Source: Bacillus sp. HMF5848 (GTDB lineage: Bacteria; Bacillota; Bacilli; Bacillales; HMF5848). From it: a DNA stretch of 64,000 nt. The DNA lies in contig NZ_RWIV01000001.1 in assembly GCF_003944835.1 (NCBI RefSeq), positions 4,391,501-4,455,500 of the forward strand. The letters run 5' to 3'. Under the pieces are notes generated by a model. The model saw nothing but the letters and a program-made list of their open reading frames with translations, had not been told where the DNA came from and searched no databases. Below are positions 25,260 to 35,543 of the stretch, piece after piece. A program made the position numbers and the translations under genes. Each line of letters begins with the position of its first letter. Within the stretch, counting starts at the first letter, position 1.

Positions 25260-26780
25260 TTAGAATTTTTTCTTTCTGCGATATTGGCTTGGTGACTGTC
25301 CTTTTATTTTTTTAAATACTTTACAGAAGTAGCTGTGATCAGAATACCCAACCATCTCCCCAACATCAGAAATGGCTATATCATGATTTGCTAAAAGTTT
25401 AGTAGCCTTATCTATTCGAACCCTACTTAAAAACTCTACAAAGCTCTCGTTGTTGTGCGCTGAAAAGAAGCTAGACAAATAAGAAGGGTTAAAATGAAAA
25501 TGCTTGGCCACTTCAGTTAAAGTAAGTGACTCCGCATAGTGCGCCTCTACATACTCCTTAATTAGCTGCATGTTAGGATTTTGAGCTTGTCCATGTTTTG
25601 TTTGAATGCATTCTTTTACTTTTTCTATATACTCACTCAACACATCAACAACTTCTTGCGCATTATGTGCCTCATCAATTCTTTTAAAGAAAACATACTT
25701 TTTACTTTCTAATTCCTTCACATCATATTGCATATTGTTAAGCAAAACAGCTATGTTAAATATGATGTTATTAAAAAAAGCCTTGTACTCATAAATATCT
25801 AGTGTGTAATGGCCTGACATTAGTGCGGCATGTTTCATTAAATAATCAAACGTTTCAGCAAAATGCTCTCGCTTAAACTCTTCTATAAACCAATCTAAAT
25901 TGAAGCTCTCAAACGTAATGTCTAGCTTCGATAAATGTTTTTCCACTAACAGATTACTATTCGGCAAATAAAAATGAGCTTGCAATAAAGTTTTCAACCC
26001 TTTATTGTAGGCGTTTTCAATTTCGAGTAAATCTATAAACATTTCGGTAAGAGCACCTTGTAAGTTGTTTTCTACTAGCCACTCATTCATGCTGTTGACA
26101 ATATCCGTTTTTTCATTGTAATTAAGAAGAAACACAACTTGTTCTTTAATCGACGGGATATGGTAAGCGGCAATATCCTGCTCTGTGGTCATCCGGTCGA
26201 CCACGTTTTCCTTCAAAGATTCATAGCTAAAAATAATGGTTGGCTTGATAGCTAATAAGCGGAAACAGTCAAAAGGAAAGGTTTCATTCATGGCGCTTAA
26301 ATCATGGAGTGGTTCATAGCCCGCTAGTAGTCTATCTATAATGTGCTCAATACGTTGGTGACCGCTGACTTGGTCCACGATATTCAGAGAAGGAATGCGT
26401 TTGGCCGCTTTTCGTAATACCTGTAATAAGCTCTTCGCGTCAAGCTTTGGCTTTAAAATATAGTCTACGACTCCACTCTGAAATGTGGAGCGAACATAGT
26501 CGAATTCACCATAGCTACTTAAAATAATAACTTCAATGTGTGGGTATCTTTCCTTCACAATTCTTGTAAGTTCTTCCCCATCCATAATCGGCATCATGAT
26601 ATCCGTAATGATAATGTGTGGGTGAACAACATCAATTATCGCAAGTGCTTCCTCACCGTTCGAAGCCTCTCCGACAATTTGAAATCCTTCTTGCTCCCAA
26701 TCTAAATAATGCTTAATGCCTTGGCGAATCAAAATCTCATCGTCAACAATGAGTGTTCTGCAAAATTGTTTCTCTGTCAA
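25260..26780 (-). CDS. YesN-type response regulator with AraC DNA-binding domain
   Basis: 506 aa, TTG start with GGGGGG 6 bp upstream. The receiver domain is residues 8-125: the acidic pair in LIVDDEILIRQG, the phosphoryl Asp in IITDIMMPIMDG and the Lys in VVDYILKPKLD. A 270-residue linker follows, then two helix-turn-helix motifs of the AraC family in the last 100 residues (LTEVAKHFHFNPSYLSSFF and ISDVGEMVGYSDHSYFCKVFKK). It is expected to activate the sugar importer and perhaps lacZ when phosphorylated by the adjacent kinase. Confidence 0.93.
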   Translation of the reverse strand: MTEKQFCRTLIVDDEILIRQGIKHYLDWEQEGFQIVGEASNGEEALAIIDVVHPHIIITDIMMPIMDGEELTRIVKERYPHIEVIILSSYGEFDYVRSTFQSGVVDYILKPKLDAKSLLQVLRKAAKRIPSLNIVDQVSGHQRIEHIIDRLLAGYEPLHDLSAMNETFPFDCFRLLAIKPTIIFSYESLKENVVDRMTTEQDIAAYHIPSIKEQVVFLLNYNEKTDIVNSMNEWLVENNLQGALTEMFIDLLEIENAYNKGLKTLLQAHFYLPNSNLLVEKHLSKLDITFESFNLDWFIEEFKREHFAETFDYLMKHAALMSGHYTLDIYEYKAFFNNIIFNIAVLLNNMQYDVKELESKKYVFFKRIDEAHNAQEVVDVLSEYIEKVKECIQTKHGQAQNPNMQLIKEYVEAHYAESLTLTEVAKHFHFNPSYLSSFFSAHNNESFVEFLSRVRIDKATKLLANHDIAISDVGEMVGYSDHSYFCKVFKKIKGQSPSQYRRKKKF

Positions 26781-26821
26781 TGCAATCCCCCCAGATTGTG
26801 ACTTTTAATTACAATACAAGT

Positions 26822-26849
26822 ATTATATTCGTTTTACATATAGTTTGAA
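26822..26849 (-). promoter_or_regulatory. Sigma-A promoter of the regulator-kinase operon
   Basis: Minus strand: TTCAAA (26849-26844), 16-bp spacer, TATAAT (26827-26822), about 45 bp before the TTG start. An AAATAGCT/AGCTATTT hairpin just upstream ends the GNAT gene. Confidence 0.45.
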
Positions 26850-26870
26850 ATAGCTATGAAGAAGCTATTT

Positions 26871-27425
26871 CTAGTAAGTTACTGGATATTTATAATCTGA
26901 TTTTGCTATATGATATAATACATGCCTTGATAACTTACTTGTAGGAGATAGTTTCGGATGATTAAATTCCTTAAGGTTTTGCAGCCCTATTTTTTCCATC
27001 ACATGAATTGATGGTTGATTTATTTTTGATGTAAAGCTATACACCTCATGGAGGCCAAGATGCCGAAATCCGTGTTCCAAGCATGCGCTTGCTCCTTCTG
27101 TAGCATAACCTTGTCCCCAAGCTGCCTTTGCTAGTCGCCATCCTATTTCCACACAAGGTGTGAAATCCGCTTCAAAGGTCGCTTTATGAAAGCCAATGAA
27201 ACCAACAAAGCGATGTGTATGTTTTACTTCTACCGCATACAGACCGTACCCCTCCGTTTGCCATTCACGTTGAATAGCATGATAAAAGCGGTCTGTTTCT
27301 TCGTTCGTTAGTGTGTTAGGGAAGTAAGCCATGACTTCTCGGTCTGCATTCATCTCCCTAAAAACATTCAAATCCGTCGCAATCCAGTCACGCAAAAGTA
27401 AACGTTCGGTTTCAATATGGATCAT
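26871..27425 (-). CDS. GNAT acetyltransferase, RimJ/RimL type
   Basis: 184 aa. The protein starts IETERLLLRDW, the usual beginning of RimJ/RimL-like N-acetyltransferases, and has the acetyl-CoA stretch AKAAWGQGYATEGASACLEHGF and the late SFTSKINQPSIHVMEKIGL block. Family members acetylate protein N-termini, antibiotics or small amines; nothing in this sequence tells which. GGAAGGGA precedes the ATG. It is a single gene between a short-repeat region and the two-component operon. Confidence 0.88.
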   Translation of the reverse strand: MIHIETERLLLRDWIATDLNVFREMNADREVMAYFPNTLTNEETDRFYHAIQREWQTEGYGLYAVEVKHTHRFVGFIGFHKATFEADFTPCVEIGWRLAKAAWGQGYATEGASACLEHGFRHLGLHEVYSFTSKINQPSIHVMEKIGLQNLKEFNHPKLSPTSKLSRHVLYHIAKSDYKYPVTY

Positions 27426-27550
27426 AATTATCCCTTCCTTCCATAATGGAATGAGTCGTTTTCGATTTGGCCATTTAGTGCTTTAATTTGTGGAATCGCT
27501 TTTATAGTATTCTTGGTAGTAAGGGCTACTTGCAGATCATCACTTTTCTC

Positions 27551-27657
27551 CTTATTCGCGCAGCTTCCCTGCCTAATTGCGCAACTTTACCACTTATTCG
27601 CGCAGCTTCCTCGCCTATTTGCGCAAAAGACTCCCACTCATTTTCGCGCATAATAAG
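27551..27657. repeat. 20-22 bp degenerate tandem repeats (ATTCGCGCA type)
   Basis: Five units start at 27551, 27573, 27593, 27615 and 27637: CTTATTCGCGCAGCTTCC (twice, identical), and variants with CTAATTGCGCA, CTATTTGCGCA and CTCATTTTCGCGCA. The spacing is 22, 20, 22 and 22 bp. The common part is CTnATT(C)GCGCA, followed by a variable 8-11 bp. Period and architecture resemble the arrays at 13651 and 41980 although the core differs. It lies between the 5' end of the GNAT gene and the 3' end of the methyltransferase gene. Confidence 0.75.
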
Positions 27658-27693
27658 AGCTTGTATACGAAACCAAGCTCTTTACATTACGTT

Positions 27694-28905
27694 TTATTCT
27701 CCTTTTTGACGTGCAATTTGAAAAAACACCACTTTTAAGTAATTGCCTTCTTTAAATGATGGACTTGTACGGAAATCTTCGGGAAGTGTAAATTCTTCTT
27801 TTATTGTATAAGTCACATTTGACTCTTTACAAGCTGTCTCGATAAACTCTTTAAATTTTCTCATATTAAATGTAGCACAATTTGTTGATGCTACAACTAC
27901 ACCGTTATCACTCGTTATTGTTATAGCCTCTTTCAGAAGATTTTTATAATCTTTAGCAGCACTGAAGGTGAATTTCTTTGACCGAGCAAAACTAGGAGGA
28001 TCGAGAATCACCACATCAAACTTCAATTTTTTTCTGGCTGCATATTTAAAATAATGAAATACATCTTCAACAATAATGTCTTGTGCTTCGTAGTCAATGT
28101 TATTAATACTAAATTGTTCTATTGTTTTTGCTAAACTTCGGTTGGCCAAGTCCACACTTGTTGTCTTTAAAGCGCCACCTTTTGCAGCGAATACTGAAAA
28201 TGCCCCCGTATAGGAGAAAGTATTTAATACACGCTTTCCTGCTGCATATTTATCTCGTATCGTTCGCCTTACTTCCCGTTGATCAAGAAATACCCCCACC
28301 ATCGCTCCTTCATTCAAATAAACAGCAAAATTCTCGCCATTTTCTTTCACGATAATGGGAAACTCACCTCTTTGACCCGCGACGAATCCATCCTCTTCAA
28401 TATATTGACCGTGCGTGTCAAATCGTTTTTTCTGATAAATCGCTTTGTAGTCAACAAGGTTATTTAGCGACGTAAGTACATATTCGTGAAATTGATAAAT
28501 ACCGATGCTATACCAATTGATTAAGTAATACCCAGCGAAATAATCAATGGTTAACCCACCAATCCCATCACCTTCTGCATTGAACACCCTAAATGCTGTT
28601 GTGTCTTTATCGGCAAATAACTTTTCCCGCTTATGAATCGCCGCTTCTAATTTTCTTTGAAAAAATGATTGGTCAATTTTTTCTTCCTCCGTATGCGTTA
28701 AAACCCAGCCATATCCTTTATTTTGTTTGCCGTAAAATGCCTTTGCAATAAACGTATTTTTCTCATCAATAAGCCTCATAATTGTGCCTTCTTGTGATAA
28801 TACTTGCTTATTCATAATCGCCTTTTCTTGTATTAGTGGATATCCCATTTTGTATTGCTTAGCATACTTTACACCTATTTTAACTGCTACCTCTTTTGAC
28901 ATCAT
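27694..28905 (-). CDS. Class I SAM-dependent rRNA methyltransferase, RlmI/YwbD type
   Basis: 403 aa. The order is N-terminal PUA-like RNA-binding region (KIGVKYAKQYKMGYPLI), an RlmI-type middle domain and a Rossmann methyltransferase from about residue 200. The SAM-binding loop is VLNTFSYTGAFSVFAAKGGA, the acidic loop is TSVDLANRSL, and the catalytic-type motif IV is ILDPPSFARSK. E. coli RlmI makes m5C1962 in 23S rRNA; this gene is of the same family, but the target was not tested. The start at 28905 has no strong ribosome site, so 28902 (second Met) is possible. Confidence 0.85.
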   Translation of the reverse strand: MMSKEVAVKIGVKYAKQYKMGYPLIQEKAIMNKQVLSQEGTIMRLIDEKNTFIAKAFYGKQNKGYGWVLTHTEEEKIDQSFFQRKLEAAIHKREKLFADKDTTAFRVFNAEGDGIGGLTIDYFAGYYLINWYSIGIYQFHEYVLTSLNNLVDYKAIYQKKRFDTHGQYIEEDGFVAGQRGEFPIIVKENGENFAVYLNEGAMVGVFLDQREVRRTIRDKYAAGKRVLNTFSYTGAFSVFAAKGGALKTTSVDLANRSLAKTIEQFSINNIDYEAQDIIVEDVFHYFKYAARKKLKFDVVILDPPSFARSKKFTFSAAKDYKNLLKEAITITSDNGVVVASTNCATFNMRKFKEFIETACKESNVTYTIKEEFTLPEDFRTSPSFKEGNYLKVVFFQIARQKGE

Positions 28906-28926
28906 CTCATCCTAACATTTATATTA

Positions 28927-29165
28927 ACTAGCAACTTTTTTTGCTAGACTCATACCTTTTTCAATTATCTTTTATCTGAATCTTCATCTTACCCTTAGTA
29001 AGTTTCAAATACAAATTGAATTAGCTTATAAAGAAAGTATTATCCTCTTTATTAAGCCCCTATACGTCTAGTATTTTGAATTTGAAGGAAAGCATAATTC
29101 ATTATGCGACATCATGTTTTATCCTCTGATAAAAGCAATAAATTGTTCCTTTAAAAACAAACAAA
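28927..29165. other. Intergenic region between divergent methyltransferase and yrrT genes
   Basis: It contains a small hairpin (CTAGCAA/TTGCTAG, 28928-28947) just upstream of the rRNA methyltransferase start, and otherwise AT-rich sequence. No S-box, T-box or small gene was recognised. The promoter of the yrrT operon follows at 29166. Confidence 0.5.
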
Positions 29166-29237
29166 TTGATTTAGCAATATTTTATGTGATATAGTGTTAA
29201 CAATAATCCCTACTATTCATAGTATATTAGTATGAAT
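29166..29237 (+). promoter_or_regulatory. Candidate promoter and operator of the yrrT-luxS-mccAB operon
   Basis: TTGATT (29166-29171), 18-bp spacer, TATAGT (29190-29195). A perfect inverted repeat ATTCATA-N9-TATGAAT (29215-29221 and 29231-29237) lies in the predicted start region. In B. subtilis the equivalent operon is repressed by CymR; whether this repeat is a CymR site cannot be told from sequence alone. Confidence 0.45.
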
Positions 29238-29267
29238 TAAAACAAACCTTTACGGGAGATGAATGAT

Positions 29268-29906
29268 ATGGGTAGAGAGTTCGTTGATTTATTTGAAACA
29301 TGGGCAACCACCTACGACGCCACAGTGGCAGGATATGACCCACAATATCGAGCGGTATTCGATGGATATGAATCTATTTTAGATAGAGTGACATCCGAAG
29401 CGAAGGGCATCGTTCTTGAGTTTGGAATCGGGACAGGTAATCTGTCTAATAAGCTTATAGAAGCTGGTCATACAGTTATAGGTATAGAGCCTTCAGCCGC
29501 TATGCGTGAAGCAGCCCAAACTAAACTTCCCACCATGCACATTCTAGATGGGGATTTTTTAAATTACCCTAGTATAGATTCACCTATTGACTCGATTGTT
29601 AGTTCATACGCCTTTCATCACTTAACAGACGATGAAAAAAACCTAGCAATCAAGCAATTTGCAAACTTGCTTTCTTCTGGAGGAAAGGTAATTTTCGCTG
29701 ATACTGCTTATGAAAGCGAAGAAGCTAAGCAATCAATTTTCAATAAAGCAAAGGCAAATAACTTTAATGACCTTTTACAAGACTTATCAACAGAGTATTA
29801 TGCCATGCTTGACGATTTACGAGCCATGTTTGAAGACAACGGCTTTTCTATAAAATTTGACAAGATGAATGAATTTGTTTGGTTAATGGTAGCTGAAAAA
29901 CAATAA
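29268..29906 (+). CDS. yrrT: SAM-dependent methyltransferase YrrT
   Basis: 212 aa. It begins MGREFVDLFETWATTYDATVAGYDPQY, as B. subtilis YrrT does (from memory), and has the SAM loop VLEFGIGTGNLSNKLIEAG and acidic GIEPS. It is the first gene of the operon that recycles S-adenosylhomocysteine toward cysteine. The methyl acceptor is unknown. Start at 29268 is preferred: GGGAG is 9 bp upstream; the Met at 29259 would abut it. Confidence 0.9.
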   Translation: MGREFVDLFETWATTYDATVAGYDPQYRAVFDGYESILDRVTSEAKGIVLEFGIGTGNLSNKLIEAGHTVIGIEPSAAMREAAQTKLPTMHILDGDFLNYPSIDSPIDSIVSSYAFHHLTDDEKNLAIKQFANLLSSGGKVIFADTAYESEEAKQSIFNKAKANNFNDLLQDLSTEYYAMLDDLRAMFEDNGFSIKFDKMNEFVWLMVAEKQ

Positions 29907-29924
29907 TTACAGGAGTGATATAAC

Positions 29925-30392
29925 ATGACAAAAAAAATGAATGTAGAAAGCTTTAATCTAGACCATACAAAGGTAAAAGCACCTTATATTCGCCTTGTTG
30001 GCGTAACGACTGGTCAAAAGGGAGACCAAGTGTATAAGTACGATATTAGATTTTGCCAACCAAATAAAGAGCATATGGATATGGCTGGCCTTCATTCTAT
30101 TGAGCACTTAATGGCTGAAAATATTCGCAACCATATTGATAATGTACTAGACATTAGCCCGATGGGGTGTCAAACAGGCTTTTACTTGGCAATTTTAAAT
30201 AATAATAGCTTTGATGACGTTGTTCATGCACTTGAAAAAACACTACTTGATGTTCTAGCAGCTGATGAAGTACCCGCTTGTAATGAAGTGCAATGTGGCT
30301 GGGCAGCCAACCACAGTCTTGAAGGAGCGAAAGAAATAGCAGCTAAGATGCTAGCTGGGAAAAACGAGTGGCATCAAGTTTTTGCTGAGTAA
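29925..30392 (+). CDS. luxS: S-ribosylhomocysteine lyase LuxS
   Basis: 155 aa, typical length. LuxS splits S-ribosylhomocysteine into homocysteine and DPD, the precursor of autoinducer-2. The metal site is complete: His57 and His61 in [10 protein letters not shown] and Cys124 in QCGW; the catalytic Cys82 is in MGCQTGFY and Glu60 is in place. It follows yrrT by 18 bp with its own AGGAG site. In B. subtilis this position holds mtnN (nucleosidase), not luxS, so the product homocysteine feeds directly into the next enzyme. Confidence 0.97.
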   Translation: MTKKMNVESFNLDHTKVKAPYIRLVGVTTGQKGDQVYKYDIRFCQPNKEHMDMAGLHSIEHLMAENIRNHIDNVLDISPMGCQTGFYLAILNNNSFDDVVHALEKTLLDVLAADEVPACNEVQCGWAANHSLEGAKEIAAKMLAGKNEWHQVFAE

Positions 30393-30406
30393 GGAGCTAT
30401 TAAAGT

Positions 30407-31324
30407 ATGACTTTGTATAAAAATGTACATCAATTAATCGGAAACACACCGTTAGTTGAGATTACGAAATTCCCCCTTCCGAAGGGTGTTCGTATATTTG
30501 CAAAGTTAGAGTTTTATAATCCAGGAGGTAGTATCAAGGACCGGTTAGGGCGTGAACTCATTGAAGATGCGCTCACAACAGGAAAGTTGTCTAAAGGTGG
30601 TACGATAATCGAGCCAACTGCTGGAAATACTGGTATAGGCCTTGCGTTGGCAGCTATTGACCACGGGATAAACGTAATCTTTTGTGTACCCGAGAAGTTT
30701 AGCAAAGAAAAGCAGGCTTTAATGAAAGCACTCGGTGCCACAATCATTCATACACCAACGAATGACGGCATGAGTGGTGCGATTGCAAAAACAGAGCAAT
30801 TGCTAAAGGAGATACCAAATAGTTATTCCCCTCAGCAATTCTCTAACCCTGTTAATCCAAGAACCTATTATAAATCACTAGGACCAGAGATATGGCACGA
30901 TTTAAACGGGGACGTTCAAGTGTTTGTTGCTGGTGCAGGTACCGGGGGAACCTTTATGGGAACAGCTCAGTTCTTGAAAGAAATGAAGGCACAAATAAAA
31001 ACATGCATTGTTGAACCTGAGGGATCCGTAATAGCTGGTGGGGAAGCTGGGTCGCATGATACAGAAGGAATTGGCATGGAATTCCTCCCTGAGTATATGA
31101 ATCCTAGTTATTTTGATGCGATTCACACCGTTTCGGATCAAGATGCGTTTGCGTATGTTAAACAGTTAGCTAAAAAAGAGGGCCTTCTCGTTGGTAGCTC
31201 ATCAGGTGCAGCTTTTTACGCTGCCTTGCAAGAAGCAAGAGTTGCAAAAGCAGGCACAAACATCGTTACCATTTTTCCTGATAGCAGCGAGCGGTATTTG
31301 AGTAAAGATATTTATTCTTACTAA
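30407..31324 (+). CDS. mccA: O-acetylserine-dependent cystathionine beta-synthase MccA
   Basis: 305 aa, cysteine-synthase fold with PLP. It joins homocysteine to O-acetylserine to make cystathionine (reverse transsulfuration). The PLP lysine is in NPGGSIKDRLG, the substrate loop is PTAGNTGIGLAL, and the phosphate-binding Gly loop is AGAGTGGTF. The gene follows luxS by 14 bp. Assignment to MccA (YrhA) rather than CysK rests on the operon order with yrrT before and mccB after; the sequence fits both groups broadly. Confidence 0.9.
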   Translation: MTLYKNVHQLIGNTPLVEITKFPLPKGVRIFAKLEFYNPGGSIKDRLGRELIEDALTTGKLSKGGTIIEPTAGNTGIGLALAAIDHGINVIFCVPEKFSKEKQALMKALGATIIHTPTNDGMSGAIAKTEQLLKEIPNSYSPQQFSNPVNPRTYYKSLGPEIWHDLNGDVQVFVAGAGTGGTFMGTAQFLKEMKAQIKTCIVEPEGSVIAGGEAGSHDTEGIGMEFLPEYMNPSYFDAIHTVSDQDAFAYVKQLAKKEGLLVGSSSGAAFYAALQEARVAKAGTNIVTIFPDSSERYLSKDIYSY

Positions 31325-31348
31325 AGAAGAACAAGGGCTTTGTTAAGA

Positions 31349-31383
31349 ACCGATAAGCTTCTAAAGCATACTCTAGTATCGGT
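31349..31383 (+). other. Hairpin between mccA and mccB
   Basis: ACCGATA (31349-31355) pairs with TATCGGT (31377-31383). There is no U-tract. It lies in a 152-bp gap inside an otherwise tight operon and may reflect mRNA processing or a second promoter region. Confidence 0.4.
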
Positions 31384-31464
31384 CCTCATACTAAAAGGTG
31401 ACGTCCATCAGACATCGAAGCCTTAGTACTGGAGCTAGCCTACTACTATATAGAACATTAATAA

Positions 31465-32616
<1,152 letters not shown>

Positions 32617-32880
32617 CAATTATGTATGGTAGGTTACTGCACAACGGAAGTCAATTATCAGTTAAGATAAATGCAAAAAAACGTTACCAATTCATACAAC
32701 ATAAACAATGATAGTAGAATGGTGCAGAACTCGTTATTCACATATTGTGTTCGAGCATTTTATATCAGGTAATAATACGCCCTCCATATAACGCCTTCAT
32801 CTCGCCTACTTAAGCACTTTGATAACTCTTGTTAAGGCGGAGAAAAAATGGATTTGCATTTAACTTAAATTCACACTGAA

Positions 32881-32918
32881 AAGAGCCATGATTTCACATC
32901 TGAAATCATGGCTCTCTT
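32881..32918. terminator. Strong bidirectional hairpin after the yrrT operon
   Basis: 15-bp perfect arms AGAGCCATGATTTCA / TGAAATCATGGCTCT with a CATC loop; TTTT follows on the minus strand and CTTCTT on the plus. It lies 265 bp after mccB and 144 bp from the convergent membrane gene. The rest of the 446-bp gap (32617-33061) shows no gene. Confidence 0.75.
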
Positions 32919-33061
32919 CTTGTCCATCGTAAAACATTTTCATTGAATCCGTCTCACTTTCATTAAGGGCTCTCTTCGAATATGAAAAGAAAAAAAGAGA
33001 TACGAATAAGAGTGCTCATCCATCTCTAAAAGACCTGTTATTTATTGTTTATTCCCTATAA

Positions 33062-33655
33062 TCAAACGGATCTGTTTAACTTGAAGGCATTTTTATTTTG
33101 CGAGTTGTTACTAGTAACTCGGTTTGTGAAAAATAATAAATAAATTCCGAATATAGTTTTCACACCGCCATCCATTATGCCAAAATAGATGAATGGAATT
33201 TCTTTCATGAACATTCCGACGATTGCCAATACCGAACATACAATAGCCAGATAAATCATGGATTTACCGTGCACATAGTAAAATGGGAAAAAATGAATGC
33301 CTGTTGCTAAAAATGTGCCCAACCAAACCATCCTCCAGTCTCCACTCGGGATAAAAGGGCCTCCCAACATGAACATTAAAGGAAATAAGGACATGACACC
33401 ATACTTGGACATCTTCAATTGAAACTTCGACAAATCCCCATCAGTGAATTTCTGCTGCACCCATTTATTAAAATCGGTAAGGTATATACCTACTCCGTAA
33501 CCTATCATGAAAATAAAGGGATTTAAAACAAAGGGGCCTCCTATTACAGTCGCAAGTACAATGACTCCTCCGATGAATACTAACCAAAGACCACATAAAC
33601 GCTTCGCATTGTGTTCAAGCTGTACATGTTTGTCATACCCAAGCTTTTTAATCAT
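33062..33655 (-). CDS. Membrane protein of unknown function
   Basis: 197 aa; I do not recognise the family. Six hydrophobic segments are visible (LCGLWLVFIGGVIVLATVI, LNPFIFMIGYGVGIYL, VMSLFPLMFMLGGPFI, MVWLGTFLATGIHFFPF, MIYLAIVCSVLAIVGMF, FGIYLLFF), with a short Asp/Lys-rich cytoplasmic loop after the second. The GIHFFPFYYVHG and GIMDGG motifs are recognisable blocks for a database search. Start at 33655 follows GGGGTG by 6 bp; the longer frame to 33694 reads through it. It stands alone and is convergent with mccB. Confidence 0.65.
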   Translation of the reverse strand: MIKKLGYDKHVQLEHNAKRLCGLWLVFIGGVIVLATVIGGPFVLNPFIFMIGYGVGIYLTDFNKWVQQKFTDGDLSKFQLKMSKYGVMSLFPLMFMLGGPFIPSGDWRMVWLGTFLATGIHFFPFYYVHGKSMIYLAIVCSVLAIVGMFMKEIPFIYFGIMDGGVKTIFGIYLLFFTNRVTSNNSQNKNAFKLNRSV

Positions 33656-33764
33656 TGCCATCACCCCAAGACCTTTTTTTAAGAATGCATACAAATTTAA
33701 TATATTACTTCGACATGCACGTGGTTATTCTTTCTTTCTTTTTTTATTTATTATAAAAAAATAG

Positions 33765-33808
33765 AAAAAAGGGGCTCAGAAATAGGTTTAACCTACTTGT
33801 GACTCCCC
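33765..33808 (-). terminator. Terminator of the cyd operon
   Basis: Minus-strand stem of about 15 pairs (GGGG...AAGTAGGT / ACCTATTT...CCCC with TCA/TGA inside) followed by TTTTTT. It begins 8 bp after the last cyd gene. Confidence 0.85.
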
Positions 33809-33815
33809 TACAATT

Positions 33816-35543
33816 TCATACTACGCTTTTTGACCTAGGCATATCCAGTTCATATAATCGTGCGTAGCGTGTATTTGTATTCATTAATTGCTCATGTGTA
33901 CCTTGCAACACAATTTCCCCTTTATCAAGGAATAGTACTTGGTCTGCCATATGCACAAACGCTAAGTGATGTGTGATCCATAAAATTGTTTTACCTTGCA
34001 GCACTTCAAATACAGTTGTCATCAGCTGTTTTTCTGTGATAGGATCCAGCCCTACTGTTGGCTCGTCTAAAATGACAACGGGGGTGTCCTGCAAAAGAAT
34101 TCTTGCTAACGCGACGCGTTGTCTCTCCCCACCAGAAAATCTCATGCCTGTTTCATGCATGGGAGTGTGATAACCTTTTGGCAATGATGAAATATAATCG
34201 TGTAGCTTCACCTGTTTAGCCGCCTCATATACATCTTCATCCGACGCATTTGGATTGCCGAGTCGAATATTATTTAATATCGTCGTATCAAACAAGTGGG
34301 GTTGCTGCTGTAAAATAGCTATCAAATTAGGTATAAAAGAGCCTACTTGACTTGTATGAACACCATTCATTGTCACAGATCCACTGGAAGGCAATAACAC
34401 GCCTTGAATAAGCTTCATGATGGTAGACTTACCAGCACCACTTGGTCCGAGTAACGCTATAATATCTCCTTGATTCATTGTAAAGGATACGTTATTAACT
34501 GTTTGATTTTCTTCGTACTGAAACGACACATTTTTAAGCTGTAACTTAATATTGCATGTATCCTTGATTATGTCCTCTTGCTTAGTCTCATTTGAATCAG
34601 GTAGCCTCGAAAGACGGTCAATTGAATCTTGATAAGAAGGAATTTCACTAACAGCATCCGATAAAGGTACAAATGCTTCTGTTAAAGGGAATAGAACTAA
34701 GACGAACGCTGCAATAAGCGTATGTGCAAAAGCCCCCCCTGACGTTTCGGCAGCGGTCCAAAACAACATAACTACTACCATACTTGCGATTACTACTTGC
34801 GCAAGAGAAAATCTCCACCTAATAAAACTCGCACGCTTTTGCTCTAGCAATAATAACTCGTGCTCTTGCGATTCGTAGTCTTTAATGAATGCTGCTTGTC
34901 GTCCGCTAAATTGCCATTCACTTATACCTAATATGGCATCTGTTAACTTTTCATATAATGTATGCCTATTGTTTTTTATTTTTTTCACAGTTGCCTTCGT
35001 CACTAATAGCGACACAAATGGGAATAAAAATACGAGTACACCTGCAAGGATTGCCACTAATATGGCAAATGGCCAGGAGAAGAGACCAAGCACAATAATA
35101 CATATTCCATATAAAAACAAGCCAACTAAACTAGGAAACACTGTTTTTACGTAGATGTCCTGCAAACGCTCAATGTCATCTGCTAACAAACCTAATACAT
35201 CTCCTGTTTTTATTTTCATAGAAGGATGCAGTACATTTGGCTCAATGTTCCGATACACCTTTACCCTCATGTTAGAAAGGATTTTTAAAACGACGTTATG
35301 TCCAACTAGCCTTTCCACATAACGAGAAACCGCTCTAGTGATACCAAATGTTCGGACCCCTACAATCGGAATATAAATGAGTAGCAGATTTTCCGGCCTT
35401 GTAGCTGCTTTCGAAATTAAATAACCCGACGTGAACATTAGAAACGACGCTGCAAACACCGTTACAAGCCCTAATAATACGACACATATGAGTAGCAGCT
35501 TGTTTTCTTTTAAGTAAGGAACAATCCATCCTTTGTCATTCAT
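33816..35543 (-). CDS. cydC: ABC transporter CydC, cytochrome bd assembly
   Basis: 575 aa half-transporter: six-segment membrane domain (residues 1-310; MFTSGYLISKAATRPENLLL is the usual CydC opening) and an ATPase with Walker A LLGPSGAGKSTIMKLI, signature MRFSGGERQRVALARIL and Walker B VVILDEPTVGLD. CydC and CydD together export cysteine or glutathione and are needed to assemble the bd oxidase. B. subtilis literature names the two genes in the opposite order. Its start overlaps the end of cydD by 4 bp (ATGA), so both subunits are coupled. Confidence 0.93.
   Translation of the reverse strand: MNDKGWIVPYLKENKLLLICVVLLGLVTVFAASFLMFTSGYLISKAATRPENLLLIYIPIVGVRTFGITRAVSRYVERLVGHNVVLKILSNMRVKVYRNIEPNVLHPSMKIKTGDVLGLLADDIERLQDIYVKTVFPSLVGLFLYGICIIVLGLFSWPFAILVAILAGVLVFLFPFVSLLVTKATVKKIKNNRHTLYEKLTDAILGISEWQFSGRQAAFIKDYESQEHELLLLEQKRASFIRWRFSLAQVVIASMVVVMLFWTAAETSGGAFAHTLIAAFVLVLFPLTEAFVPLSDAVSEIPSYQDSIDRLSRLPDSNETKQEDIIKDTCNIKLQLKNVSFQYEENQTVNNVSFTMNQGDIIALLGPSGAGKSTIMKLIQGVLLPSSGSVTMNGVHTSQVGSFIPNLIAILQQQPHLFDTTILNNIRLGNPNASDEDVYEAAKQVKLHDYISSLPKGYHTPMHETGMRFSGGERQRVALARILLQDTPVVILDEPTVGLDPITEKQLMTTVFEVLQGKTILWITHHLAFVHMADQVLFLDKGEIVLQGTHEQLMNTNTRYARLYELDMPRSKSVV

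Noticed and set aside
27488-27709. Plus-strand open frame of 73 codons with repeated LIRAAS-type residues
   Set aside because: It translates the ATTCGCGCA repeats; such products recur in Bacillus annotations as artefacts of this repeat type.
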